Source of the DNA: G965115915 sp965115915
GTDB lineage: Bacteria; Pseudomonadota; Gammaproteobacteria; Eutrophobiales; Eutrophobiaceae
Direction: 5' to 3'
DNA length: 64,000 nucleotides
Assembly: GCA_965115915.1 (NCBI GenBank)
Contig: OZ220483.1
Coordinates: 372,001-436,000 of the forward strand
How positions within the stretch are numbered: the first letter of the stretch is position 1; each line of letters starts with the position of its first letter. Under the pieces are notes generated by a model. It saw only the letters and a list, made by a program, of their open reading frames with translations. It was not told the origin of the DNA and searched no databases. Made by a program: the position numbers and the translations under genes. Below, one piece after another: positions 42,714-51,099 of the stretch.

Positions 42714-42759
42714 TCCTTGAGCATGGGAGCTCATCAATTCGCATACCACGTGATCTGCA

Positions 42760-45330
42760 ATGCGCTGGGACCGTTGTACCACTAAGCTTCAGTTTGCCCT
42801 GGCTGATGCCCAGAGCCTTGCGCTGGGCTGTGATCACCAGTACCTGGAGCCTGTCCATGTGTTGTTGTCTCTGCTGGACCAGGAAGATGGCAGTATCGTC
42901 CCGCTGTTGAAAAAACTGGGTTGTCAGCCGACGCCCCTGCGTGCGGAATTGAAACAGGTGTTGGACGGTCTGCCGAAAGTGACTGGCAATGTGGACGATG
43001 TCCATGTTGGCACTGCGCTTAATCGTCTGTTCAACCGGATGGAGAAATACGCACGGCAGCATGGCGATAGCTATATATCAAGTGAATTTTTCCTGCTGGC
43101 TGCGTTGGATGACAAGGGTCCGGCAGGAGAATTGCTCAAGCGCAATGGCGTCGAGCGCGCACAACTGGAGGCGGCGATCAAGGATATTCGCGGGTCTGAT
43201 CGGATACAGGGGGCCGATGCCGAGGGTGCGCGTCAGGCACTTGAAAAATACACCGTGGATATTACCGCCCAGGCGGAGCAGGGTGCACTGGACCCGGTCA
43301 TTGGGCGGGACGAGGAGATCCGTCATACCATACAGGTGCTGCAGCGGCGCACCAAGAACAATCCGGTATTGATCGGAGAGCCGGGTGTGGGCAAGACCGC
43401 CATTGTCGAGGGTCTGGCACAGCGCATAGTGAATGCGGAGGTACCTGAGTTGTTGAAGCATCGGCGGGTTTTGGCGTTGGACATGGGCGCCTTGCTCGCG
43501 GGGGCGAAATTTCGCGGGGAATTCGAGGATCGCTTGAAATCTGTGCTGAAGGATATCGCGGCGCGGGAAGGCAGAGTCGTCCTCTTTATTGATGAGTTGC
43601 ACACGTTGGCGGGGGCTGGTAAGGCGGATGGGGCAATGGATGCGGGGAATATGCTGAAACCCGCCCTGGCGCGTGGTGAGTTGCATTGTATCGGGGCCAC
43701 CACCCTGGACGAGTACCGGGAAAATATCGAGAAGGATGCCGCTCTGGAGCGTCGGTTCCAAAAGGTACTGGTGCAACAGCCGGATACGGATGCGACTATC
43801 GCCATCCTGCGTGGGCTCAAGGAACGTTATGAAGTGCATCATAACGTGCAGATTACCGACCCCGCCATTATTGCCGCGACGATGCTTTCTGCCCGTTACA
43901 TCAGTGACCGGCAGTTGCCGGACAAAGCCATTGATCTGGTTGATGAGGCTGCAAGTCTGATTAGTATGGAGATGGGTTCCAAGCCGGAATCGATGGACAG
44001 GCTGGAGAGGCGCATGATTCAGATGAAGATAGAACGGGAGGCACTGAAGAAAGAGGAGGATGAGGCATCGAGAAAACGACTGCAGAAACTGAACGAAGAT
44101 CTTGAAGCCCTGGAGCGCGAGTATGCTGATCTGGATGAGGTTTGGTCGGCCGAGAAGGCGACCATGCAGGGTGCGCATCAAGTCAAGGAACGGCTGGAGC
44201 AGGCGCGTGTGGAATTTGATGTCGCCCGCCGTGCCGGGGATTTGAATCGTATGTCGGAGTTGCAGTATGGCCTTGTCCCGGATCTGGAGAAGGAACTGAA
44301 GGTTGTTACTGGCACGGAGGACCGGGAACTGAAACTGCTGCGCAACAAGGTCACGGACAAGGAGATCGCCGAAGTGATGTCGAAATGGACCGGTATCCCG
44401 GTCCAGCGCATATTGCAGGGTGAGGGTGAGAAGCTGATGCGTATGGAATCGGTCTTGCACCGTCGGGTGGTGGGACAGGATCAAGCGGTTTGTGCGGTTA
44501 GCCGTGCCATTCGGCGTGCTCGGGCCGGGCTCTCGGACCCGGATCGTCCAAATGGCAGCTTCCTGTTTCTTGGTCCAACGGGTGTGGGGAAAACGGAATT
44601 GTGCAAAAGCCTGGCTGAATTGCTGTTTGACAGTGAGCAGGCGATGATACGTGTGGACATGTCGGAGTTTATGGAGAAACATGCGGTAGCCAGATTGATT
44701 GGCGCTCCGCCCGGCTATGTGGGTTATGAACAGGGTGGGTATCTGACGGAGTCAGTGCGCAGGCGCCCGTACAGCCTGATCCTGCTGGATGAGATCGAGA
44801 AGGCTCACCCCGAGGTGTTCAACATTCTGTTGCAGGTGCTGGATGATGGCCGTCTGACCGACGGTCATGGGCGCACCGTGGACTTCAGGAACACGATTAT
44901 TGTCATGACTTCCAATATTGCCTCCGAGCTAATCCGGGCCATGTCCGGTGATGACGATTATGGACAGATGAGGGAAACCGTCATGCAGGAATTGGGCCGG
45001 CAATTTCGCCCGGAGTTCGTTAATCGCATCGATGAGGTGGTGGTCTTTCATGGTTTGAGCCAGGACCATATTCAGCAGGTGACGCATATTCAGGTGGAGT
45101 CTTTGAGACGGCGTTTGCAACCGCAGGAGTTGGGACTGGAGATCAGCGAGGAGGCCATCAGTTTGCTCGGACAGCAGGCCTATGACCCGGTATATGGGGC
45201 TCGTCCGTTGAAGCGAAACATACAGGACCGCCTGGAGACACCGATCTCGGAGCGTATCCTGTCCGGAGATTGTCCTCCGGGCAGCGTGGTTCGGGTTGGC
45301 GTGGTAGATGGCGAGATCGCGGTTTCCTGA
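42760..45330 (+). CDS. clpB: ATP-dependent disaggregase ClpB
   Basis: A hexameric cytoplasmic chaperone that extracts proteins from heat-induced aggregates together with DnaK. The 856 residues are the normal length. The N domain ([20 protein letters not shown]) aligns with the E. coli start. The first nucleotide-binding domain has Walker A GEPGVGKT (about residues 206-213) and Walker B VVLFIDE. The M-domain coiled coil spans roughly residues 410-525. The second domain has Walker A GPTGVGKT (about 606-613) and [11 protein letters not shown]. Upstream lies a sigma-32-like promoter, which fits heat-shock control by the rpoH gene in this window. No Shine-Dalgarno stands out before the ATG. Confidence 0.97.
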   Translation: MRWDRCTTKLQFALADAQSLALGCDHQYLEPVHVLLSLLDQEDGSIVPLLKKLGCQPTPLRAELKQVLDGLPKVTGNVDDVHVGTALNRLFNRMEKYARQHGDSYISSEFFLLAALDDKGPAGELLKRNGVERAQLEAAIKDIRGSDRIQGADAEGARQALEKYTVDITAQAEQGALDPVIGRDEEIRHTIQVLQRRTKNNPVLIGEPGVGKTAIVEGLAQRIVNAEVPELLKHRRVLALDMGALLAGAKFRGEFEDRLKSVLKDIAAREGRVVLFIDELHTLAGAGKADGAMDAGNMLKPALARGELHCIGATTLDEYRENIEKDAALERRFQKVLVQQPDTDATIAILRGLKERYEVHHNVQITDPAIIAATMLSARYISDRQLPDKAIDLVDEAASLISMEMGSKPESMDRLERRMIQMKIEREALKKEEDEASRKRLQKLNEDLEALEREYADLDEVWSAEKATMQGAHQVKERLEQARVEFDVARRAGDLNRMSELQYGLVPDLEKELKVVTGTEDRELKLLRNKVTDKEIAEVMSKWTGIPVQRILQGEGEKLMRMESVLHRRVVGQDQAVCAVSRAIRRARAGLSDPDRPNGSFLFLGPTGVGKTELCKSLAELLFDSEQAMIRVDMSEFMEKHAVARLIGAPPGYVGYEQGGYLTESVRRRPYSLILLDEIEKAHPEVFNILLQVLDDGRLTDGHGRTVDFRNTIIVMTSNIASELIRAMSGDDDYGQMRETVMQELGRQFRPEFVNRIDEVVVFHGLSQDHIQQVTHIQVESLRRRLQPQELGLEISEEAISLLGQQAYDPVYGARPLKRNIQDRLETPISERILSGDCPPGSVVRVGVVDGEIAVS

Positions 45331-45662
45331 GAGCCTTGTATACTGTTTCCCGGCATGTTGCCCGAAGCGTTGGTGTCATGTTGAGGTGCCGCTGCCGCTG
45401 TCCTTAAATAGATCAACGGTTTGTGTGACATAGCTGATAGATTGTATGGGGAAATAGCGGAAATACCACTTGTATTTTTCGTGGAACAGTTTATGCTGTA
45501 CAACCGCCGGACGCTGGACGGGTGCCCGGCTTTAAGAGCACATGGAAAGGCGGGTTTGTGGCCGTCAGGGATGGGCTCTACGTCCGGGTGGTGTGGGTGT
45601 TGCGACAGAGTGATAGATAGAGTGACAGTTCAGCTTGAACCTTTGCTTGGAGTGGCATAGAC
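45331..45662 (+). other. clpB-pilB intergenic region
   Basis: No convincing gene. A possible sigma-70 promoter, TTGTAT (45470-45475) and TATGCT (45492-45497) with 16-bp spacing, lies about 165 bp before pilB. A small open frame covering 45421-45660 has an atypical composition and is not called. Confidence 0.35.
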
Positions 45663-47384
45663 ATGGCAGCGAATAGCCAGGCGGTGAATTTGACCGGTCT
45701 TGCGCGTCGTCTGGTGGCCGACGGGGTGCTCGATCGGGAGGTGGCGTTACAATACCAGCAGCAGGCCAAGCAGAAAAAGCGCGCACTGGTTTCTCTGCTG
45801 GTTGATAACGAGGCGGCGACGGCTGGAGCTATCGCGTCTTCCGCATCCCGGGAGTTTGGTATCCCGATGTTGGACATCGATGTCTTTGAGATGGATCCGG
45901 ATGTGCTGAAGTTGTTGGCGCCGGATGTCATGTCCAAGCATCATGCGGTCCCCCTGTTCAAGCGCGGCAAGCGTCTTTATGTGGCGGTATCCGATCCCAC
46001 CAATGTCCGGGCCCTGGATGACATCAAATTTGCTACGGGGCTTGCTACCGAGCCGGTTCTGGTCGAGGAGGACAAACTGATCAAGGCCTTGGATTCGGCA
46101 CAGGAAGAGGGTTCTTCCGGTGGCATGGCGGAGTTTGATGATGATGAGTTGGAGGAGTTGGACAATCTTGAGGCCGCTGATGACGATGAGGCTGGCGAGG
46201 AAGACAGTGGAGTGGATGATGCCCCGGTCGTGCGTTTTGTCAACAAGGTCCTGCTGGACGCGATAAAACGCGGCGCGTCCGACTTGCATTTTGAACCCTA
46301 TGAAAAAGTATACAGGGTACGTTTCCGCATTGATGGCGTATTGCAGGAGATCGCGAGTCCTCCGCTGAGTTTGTCTTCCAAGATAGCGGCGCGCATCAAG
46401 GTGATGTCCCGGTTGGACGTGTCCGAGCGGCGTGTCCCGCAGGACGGGCGCATCAAGCTTAAACTGTCCAAGAAAAAAGCCATCGATTTTCGTGTCAATA
46501 CCTGTCCGACCCTGTTCGGGGAGAAGACTTGTATGCGTATCCTCGATTCTGACGCGGCCGCGTTGCAGATAGATCAACTCGGGTACGAGGATGCGCAGAA
46601 AGCGTTGTTCATGACGAACCTGAAAAAGCCATACGGGATGTTTCTGGTTACCGGGCCTACCGGTAGCGGGAAAACGGTGTCGTTGTATACCGGTATCAAT
46701 ATCCTGAATAAGGAGGATGTCAATATCTGTACCGCGGAGGATCCGGTTGAAATCAATCTGATGGGTGTGAATCAGGTGCAGGTGGACGAGCGTACCGGGA
46801 TGACCTTCCCGAAGGCGTTGAAAGCCTTTCTGCGCCAGGACCCGGATATCATACTGGTCGGTGAGATTCGTGACATGGAAACCGGAGGCATTGCGGTCAA
46901 GGCGGCACAGACGGGTCATATGGTAATGTCCACGCTGCATACCAATGATGGGCCACAGACCCTGACCCGGTTGCAGGATATGGGCATTGCCGCTTTTGCG
47001 GTGGCTACCAGCATCAACCTCATTACGGCGCAGCGTTTGTGCAGACGCCTGCATCCCGAGTACAAGGTACCGTTGGAGATGCCGCCCGAAGCTTTGCTGG
47101 AAGAAGGTTTTCTTGAAGAGTGGATCAAGGATATCAAGTGTCTGTATGATGCGGGCGATGGTGGCAGTGACTGCCCGAGTGGTTACAAGGGGCGTGCCGG
47201 GATCTATCAGGTGATGCCGATATCCGATGCCATGAAACGGCTTATTATAGAGGGGGCAAATGCGGTGCAGTTGGCGGATCAGGCGAAGGAAGAGGGGATA
47301 TGGGACATTCGAATCTCGGGCCTCAAAAAGGCGATGGATGGTGTTACCAGCTTGAAGGAAGTGAACCGGGTGACTATTGAATGA
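45663..47384 (+). CDS. pilB: Type IV pilus assembly ATPase PilB
   Basis: Hexameric cytoplasmic ATPase that powers pilin polymerisation. The 573 residues are normal length. An N-terminal MshEN-type domain (residues 1-140) carries RRLVADGVLDREVALQYQQQA and VPLFKRGKRLYVAVSDPTN. A strongly acidic linker follows (FDDDELEELDNLEAADDDE). The GspE-type core has RASDLHFEP-like GASDLHFEP, Walker A GPTGSGKT (331-338), the Asp box TAEDPVE, Walker B ILVGEIRDMET and the His box TGHMVMSTLHTND. The usual zinc-binding tetracysteine site near the C-terminus is degraded: RRLHPEYKV replaces RRLCxxCK, and SDCPSGYKGR keeps only one cysteine of the second pair. Followed by pilC after 48 bp. Confidence 0.95.
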   Translation: MAANSQAVNLTGLARRLVADGVLDREVALQYQQQAKQKKRALVSLLVDNEAATAGAIASSASREFGIPMLDIDVFEMDPDVLKLLAPDVMSKHHAVPLFKRGKRLYVAVSDPTNVRALDDIKFATGLATEPVLVEEDKLIKALDSAQEEGSSGGMAEFDDDELEELDNLEAADDDEAGEEDSGVDDAPVVRFVNKVLLDAIKRGASDLHFEPYEKVYRVRFRIDGVLQEIASPPLSLSSKIAARIKVMSRLDVSERRVPQDGRIKLKLSKKKAIDFRVNTCPTLFGEKTCMRILDSDAAALQIDQLGYEDAQKALFMTNLKKPYGMFLVTGPTGSGKTVSLYTGINILNKEDVNICTAEDPVEINLMGVNQVQVDERTGMTFPKALKAFLRQDPDIILVGEIRDMETGGIAVKAAQTGHMVMSTLHTNDGPQTLTRLQDMGIAAFAVATSINLITAQRLCRRLHPEYKVPLEMPPEALLEEGFLEEWIKDIKCLYDAGDGGSDCPSGYKGRAGIYQVMPISDAMKRLIIEGANAVQLADQAKEEGIWDIRISGLKKAMDGVTSLKEVNRVTIE

Positions 47385-47432
47385 TTGATCGGGTAGAATA
47401 GGTGTTAGATATGAAAATGGGAAACCACAAGC

Positions 47433-48656
47433 ATGGCGACTAAGGCAGCGGCGGCAGGCAATAGCTATCTCTGGGAAGGAGTAGACAAGAACGGAAAAAA
47501 AGTCACGGGTGAGATGCCGAGTCAGACGGAGGCTTTGGTGCGCGCCACTTTGCGGCGTCAGGGCATTCGTCCGGGGAAGATCAAGAAGAAAGCGAAACCC
47601 CTGTTTGGTGGTGGTAAGGGCAAGATAAAATCCAAGGACATTGCGGTTTTCAGCAGGCAGTTGGCCACGATGATGACATCCGGTGTGCCACTGGTGCAGG
47701 CCTTCGAGATCATTGGCCGTGGCCATGACAATCCGGGCATGGCTGAACTGATAATGGATATCAAGGGGGAGGTGGAGGCCGGTAACGGTTTTACCGATGC
47801 GTTGCGTAAACACCCCAAGCAATTTAGTGATCTCTACTGCAACCTGATACAGGCAGGCGAGCAGGCGGGTATACTTGAGGCCATCCTTAACAAATTATCG
47901 ACGTATCTGGAAAAGACAGAGGCACTCAAATCCAAGATCAAGGCCGCGATGTTTTATCCCACTGCGGTCATTGTGGTCTCTTTTATCATCGTCACGGTGT
48001 TGATGGTCTTTGTGATCCCGCAGTTTCAGGAGTTGTTCAGCAGCTTTGGTGCCGATCTCCCGGCCCTGACCCAGTTTCTGGTCGATACCTCGGATTTCTT
48101 TCAGAAGAAATGGTATGTCATCTTTGGAGGCATCTTTGGTGGTGTCTGGGGGTTTCTGTATATCAAGAAAAGCTCTCGTGCCTTCGGACATTTTTTGGAT
48201 GTGATGTCGATGAAGCTGCCGGTTTTGGGCCCAGTGTTGGAAAAGTCGGCCATTGCACGTTTCTGTCGCACCCTGGAGACCATGTTTGCAGCGGGCACTC
48301 CGCTGGTCGAAGCGCTGGATTCAGTTGCGGGGGCGTGCGGAAACGTGCTTTTTTACAAGGCTACCATGAAGATGAAGGATGAGGTCTCGACTGGAACACA
48401 GTTGCAGTCGGCGATGAGCGGATCGGGTCTGTTTCCCAACATGGTGGTGCAGATGGTGGCTATCGGGGAGGAGTCAGGCGCTATAGACACGATGTTGGGC
48501 AAGGTGGCTGACTGGTATGAAGCCGAGGTCGATGATGCGGTGGATGCGATGACAAGCTTGATGGAGCCGTTGATCATGGTTTTTCTGGGCGGCATCCTGG
48601 GTACCATAATCATTGGCATGTATCTGCCGATATTCTCCATGGGTTCTGCGATCTGA
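47433..48656 (+). CDS. pilC: Type IV pilus inner-membrane platform protein PilC
   Basis: An integral membrane protein of the GspF/PilC family that couples the PilB motor to the growing pilus. The 407 residues are the usual length. Two repeated GspF domains are visible: FSRQLATMMTSGVPLVQAFEI (residues about 70-90) and FCRTLETMFAAGTPLVEALDS (about 275-295). Each is followed by a transmembrane segment (PTAVIVVSFIIVTVLMVFVIPQF and LMEPLIMVFLGGILGTIIIGMYLPIF). GEQAGILE and GEESGAIDTML are the paired signatures. It lies between pilB and pilD in the classical order. Confidence 0.96.
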   Translation: MATKAAAAGNSYLWEGVDKNGKKVTGEMPSQTEALVRATLRRQGIRPGKIKKKAKPLFGGGKGKIKSKDIAVFSRQLATMMTSGVPLVQAFEIIGRGHDNPGMAELIMDIKGEVEAGNGFTDALRKHPKQFSDLYCNLIQAGEQAGILEAILNKLSTYLEKTEALKSKIKAAMFYPTAVIVVSFIIVTVLMVFVIPQFQELFSSFGADLPALTQFLVDTSDFFQKKWYVIFGGIFGGVWGFLYIKKSSRAFGHFLDVMSMKLPVLGPVLEKSAIARFCRTLETMFAAGTPLVEALDSVAGACGNVLFYKATMKMKDEVSTGTQLQSAMSGSGLFPNMVVQMVAIGEESGAIDTMLGKVADWYEAEVDDAVDAMTSLMEPLIMVFLGGILGTIIIGMYLPIFSMGSAI

Positions 48657-48698
48657 AATCTGCTGGCCGCGTACTACGCTGCCTCATATTCCATGTTT

Positions 48699-48730
48699 GT
48701 GAGGGTCCGGCGCCAAAACCGGACCCTCAC
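48699..48730 (+). terminator. Strong hairpin after pilC
   Basis: A perfect 12-bp stem (GTGAGGGTCCGG / CCGGACCCTCAC) with an 8-base loop lies 42 bp after the pilC stop. There is no T tract, so it may be a pause, a partial terminator or an mRNA-stabilising structure separating pilBC from pilD. Confidence 0.5.
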
Positions 48731-48779
48731 ATTGTCAGCCGTTAGTTAATGGTTTTGGCGCAATTCGAAAAACGCAGGC

Positions 48780-49086
48780 ATTTTTGTTTAGCGGACTCTT
48801 TCCCGAATTCGTGTTGCAGGGGGTCGTGGTGGCGCTCCACATTCGTCATGGGAACAGCAACGCCTTCGCGGGCGAGCGGGCCTGTTCGTGGCACCGTGCA
48901 CGTGTGGTCGAAAGCTGTCACAGCCGGATCATCGGATCAAGGATTTCCTGCCGCATTGCCACATTGCCACCAGGTATATCGACAGCTACCTCGGGTGGTT
49001 CTTATCGAACCCGGGGATCAGCCATCGCCGGGAGTATGTCTCGAGGCGGCGCTGGTCAGACCATGCCTGCGTTTTGCGAATTGAGC
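48780..49086 (+). pseudogene. Decayed IS1595-like transposase C-terminal fragment
   Basis: No intact gene fills the 530 bp between pilC and pilD. In different frames of the plus strand one can read pieces resembling the C-terminal part of ISXO2/IS1595-type transposases: HGNSNAFA (near 48850), RGTVHV (near 48882), CHSRI (near 48915) and HRIKDFL..HCHIATRYIDSYLGWF (near 48935-49000). Intact proteins have SDGxxAY, VRGxxHVQNVNAYHSRLKxW and RFHGVATRYLxNYLGWR in this order. Several frameshifts separate the pieces. The family call is by eye and tentative. Confidence 0.4.
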
Positions 49087-49186
49087 AATGACTTTTCTTT
49101 GAACCGTACGCTTCACGGTACTGCGGGAGTCCACTGTTGCCGCTGAGCATGGGTTTCTGCTGTCTGCCTGTATATATCCCTGTACG

Positions 49187-50062
49187 GTGAGTCAAATACT
49201 GACAGCTTTTGCGCATTATTTGCAGAATACCCCCGAGTTCTTTTATCTCGTGGTGGTGGCTTTGGGGTTGGTCATTGGCAGCTTTCTGAATGTCGTGATT
49301 CTGCGTCTGCCGGTGATGATGCAGGTGCAGTGGCGGCGCGATTGTTGCGAGTTGTTGCAGCAGGCACCTGCTGAGGAGGAAGAGGAGGAGTTCAATCTTT
49401 TGGTGCCCCGTTCGCGGTGTCCGCACTGTAAGAGAATGATCAGGGCGCTGGAAAATATCCCCGTTGTCAGCTATTTGTTGCTGCGTGGCCGTTGTCGCGG
49501 CTGTGCTCGTCCGATTTCCTGGCGTTATCCGGTGATTGAAATGACATCCGCGGTGTTGGCGCTCACGGTGGGTATCTGTCTGGGATTGACGTGGCAGATG
49601 TTTTTTGCACTGATCCTGAGTTGGAGTCTGCTTTGTCTCAGCATGATAGACATGGATCATTATCTGTTGCCGGATTCGATCACTATTCCCTTGTTGTGGC
49701 TGGGATTGATAGTGAATTATTTCGACCTGTTTACCGATCTCGGTTCCAGCCTGTTCGGTGCGGTTTTCGGTTATCTCAGTTTGTGGCTCGTCTACCAGGG
49801 GTTCAAGTGGATTACTGGGAAAGAGGGGATGGGATATGGGGATTTCAAGCTGTTGGCTGCCCTGGGGGCATGGCTTGGCTGGCAGATGCTGCCGCTGATT
49901 ATTTTGCTGTCTTCGTTACTGGGAAGTTGCGTTTTTCTGTTACTGATGGCTGGCGGACAGTGGCAAAAGTCCTCCCCTATCCCATTTGGTCCCTGGTTGG
50001 CAGTGGGGGGATGGGTTACGCTGCTATGGGGGTACCCTCTGGTTGGCTGGCTGTATCAATGA
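49187..50062 (+). CDS. pilD: Prepilin peptidase / N-methyltransferase PilD
   Basis: A polytopic inner-membrane aspartic protease that removes the leader of type IV prepilins and methylates the new N-terminus. The 291-residue product reads from GTG 49187. The cytoplasmic loop carries the zinc-binding CPHC (residues about 84-87) and CRGC (about 106-109). The catalytic aspartates are in DMDHYLLPD (about 156-164) and GMGYGDFKL (about 219-227), the GxGD signature. Between and after them are about eight hydrophobic segments. An acidic EEEEEEF stretch precedes the zinc site. The stop overlaps the coaE start by 4 bp (ATGA). Confidence 0.95.
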   Translation: MSQILTAFAHYLQNTPEFFYLVVVALGLVIGSFLNVVILRLPVMMQVQWRRDCCELLQQAPAEEEEEEFNLLVPRSRCPHCKRMIRALENIPVVSYLLLRGRCRGCARPISWRYPVIEMTSAVLALTVGICLGLTWQMFFALILSWSLLCLSMIDMDHYLLPDSITIPLLWLGLIVNYFDLFTDLGSSLFGAVFGYLSLWLVYQGFKWITGKEGMGYGDFKLLAALGAWLGWQMLPLIILLSSLLGSCVFLLLMAGGQWQKSSPIPFGPWLAVGGWVTLLWGYPLVGWLYQ

Positions 50063-50676
50063 GTGTATGGCGTGTTGCCCTGAGTGGAGGTATCTGTAGC
50101 GGGAAGAGTACGGTCTGTGGCCTGTTTTCCACTCGTCACCAGGTACCGGTTATTGACGCGGATCATATAGGCAGAGGTTTATTGAAAGAGGACCGGCATA
50201 TTGTAGACGCAGTCACCGGGCTATTTGGTGAGGACATACTGGATGACAGGCGGTGTATAGACAGAAAACGGTTGCGCTCCATGATATTTTCCGACCCGGC
50301 AAGCAGGAAGAAGCTGGAAGATCTGCTGCATCCGGTGATTTACCGGAAAATGGAACACTGTTACCATGCCCTTGTCAATCATGCCTATTGTATTTTTTGT
50401 ATCCCGTTATTGTTTGAGACCGGTAGACAGCGTGAGTATGATCACACCGTGATTGTGGATAGTCCGCCGGAGTTGCAGTTGCAGCGTCTTATGCACCGTA
50501 ATGGCTGTGGCAGGCGGCAGGCGGAGGAAATTCTGCGTATCCAGATAGACCGTTCCAGCCGTGCGGAATTGGCCGGAGACATTGTTTACAATGGAGGAGA
50601 ACTGGAAGCATTGGTTGCACAGGTGGACCGTTTGCATGAACGGTACAGGGAGATATCGGCACGCTCCGGGGTGTGA
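50059..50676 (+). CDS. coaE: Dephospho-CoA kinase
   Basis: Phosphorylates the ribose 3'-OH of dephospho-CoA, the last step of coenzyme A synthesis. 205 residues from ATG 50059, which overlaps the pilD stop, so the two are translationally coupled. The P-loop is GGICSGKST (residues about 10-18), with Cys where most homologues have Gly. IDADHIGRGLL is the CoA-binding/DADxI motif. LLHPVIYRKM and IPLLFETG are further family blocks. The pilD-coaE order is common in gammaproteobacteria. No yacG follows. Confidence 0.95.
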   Translation: MSVWRVALSGGICSGKSTVCGLFSTRHQVPVIDADHIGRGLLKEDRHIVDAVTGLFGEDILDDRRCIDRKRLRSMIFSDPASRKKLEDLLHPVIYRKMEHCYHALVNHAYCIFCIPLLFETGRQREYDHTVIVDSPPELQLQRLMHRNGCGRRQAEEILRIQIDRSSRAELAGDIVYNGGELEALVAQVDRLHERYREISARSGV

Positions 50677-50787
50677 TATTGTGCTGGTTTTATTGTGTAG
50701 TAGCCAGTATCGGACAGCACCCGATCTACGCGATGATGATGAGTTGGTTCGGGCTGTGCGTCAACGCACCACATCCTCAGTAGAGGC

Positions 50788-51099
50788 ATGTTTTGCCTTG
50801 CCGGGGTTTTATTTTTGGCTGTACCAGTCGTGCTGAATGTCGGGGTCACGCACATCGGGCATCCCGATACGTGCACTGTCGAGGAAGTGGTGATTATGTC
50901 GATGAGTTGCGGCAATGCCCGGGTTTCGGACCATGTGAGGCGAGAGTTGGTTTTTCAGCAGGATTGGGACGTGGATGAATATTGCCAAAGCATATTTTTG
51001 CAGGTGCCTTCGGAAGTTTACTGTTCCGGATATGGTGCTGAGGCCCGTCCTGGTTCTGTTCGATATGGCTACCCCGTCACGGTTTGGAAAGATGTTTGA
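50788..51099 (+). CDS. Possible small exported protein upstream of lptD
   Basis: Not recognised. A 103-codon frame starts with a hydrophobic MFCLAGVLFLAVPVVLNVGV that could be a signal peptide. The rest is Val/Ser/Cys-rich and has four cysteines after the leader. It overlaps the 5' end of lptD in another frame, ending at 51099, 34 bp after the ATG chosen for lptD and across an alternative lptD start at 51092. It would fill the otherwise empty 388-bp gap between coaE and lptD. It may be a chance frame. Confidence 0.25.
   Translation: MFCLAGVLFLAVPVVLNVGVTHIGHPDTCTVEEVVIMSMSCGNARVSDHVRRELVFQQDWDVDEYCQSIFLQVPSEVYCSGYGAEARPGSVRYGYPVTVWKDV

Noticed and set aside
42714..42759. RNA thermometer in the clpB leader
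   Set aside because: The short GAGC/GCTC pairing in the leader is too weak and no paired Shine-Dalgarno is visible.
45421..45660. A 79-codon frame between clpB and pilB
   Set aside because: No ribosome-binding site, atypical residue composition and no recognisable feature; more likely the pilB leader.
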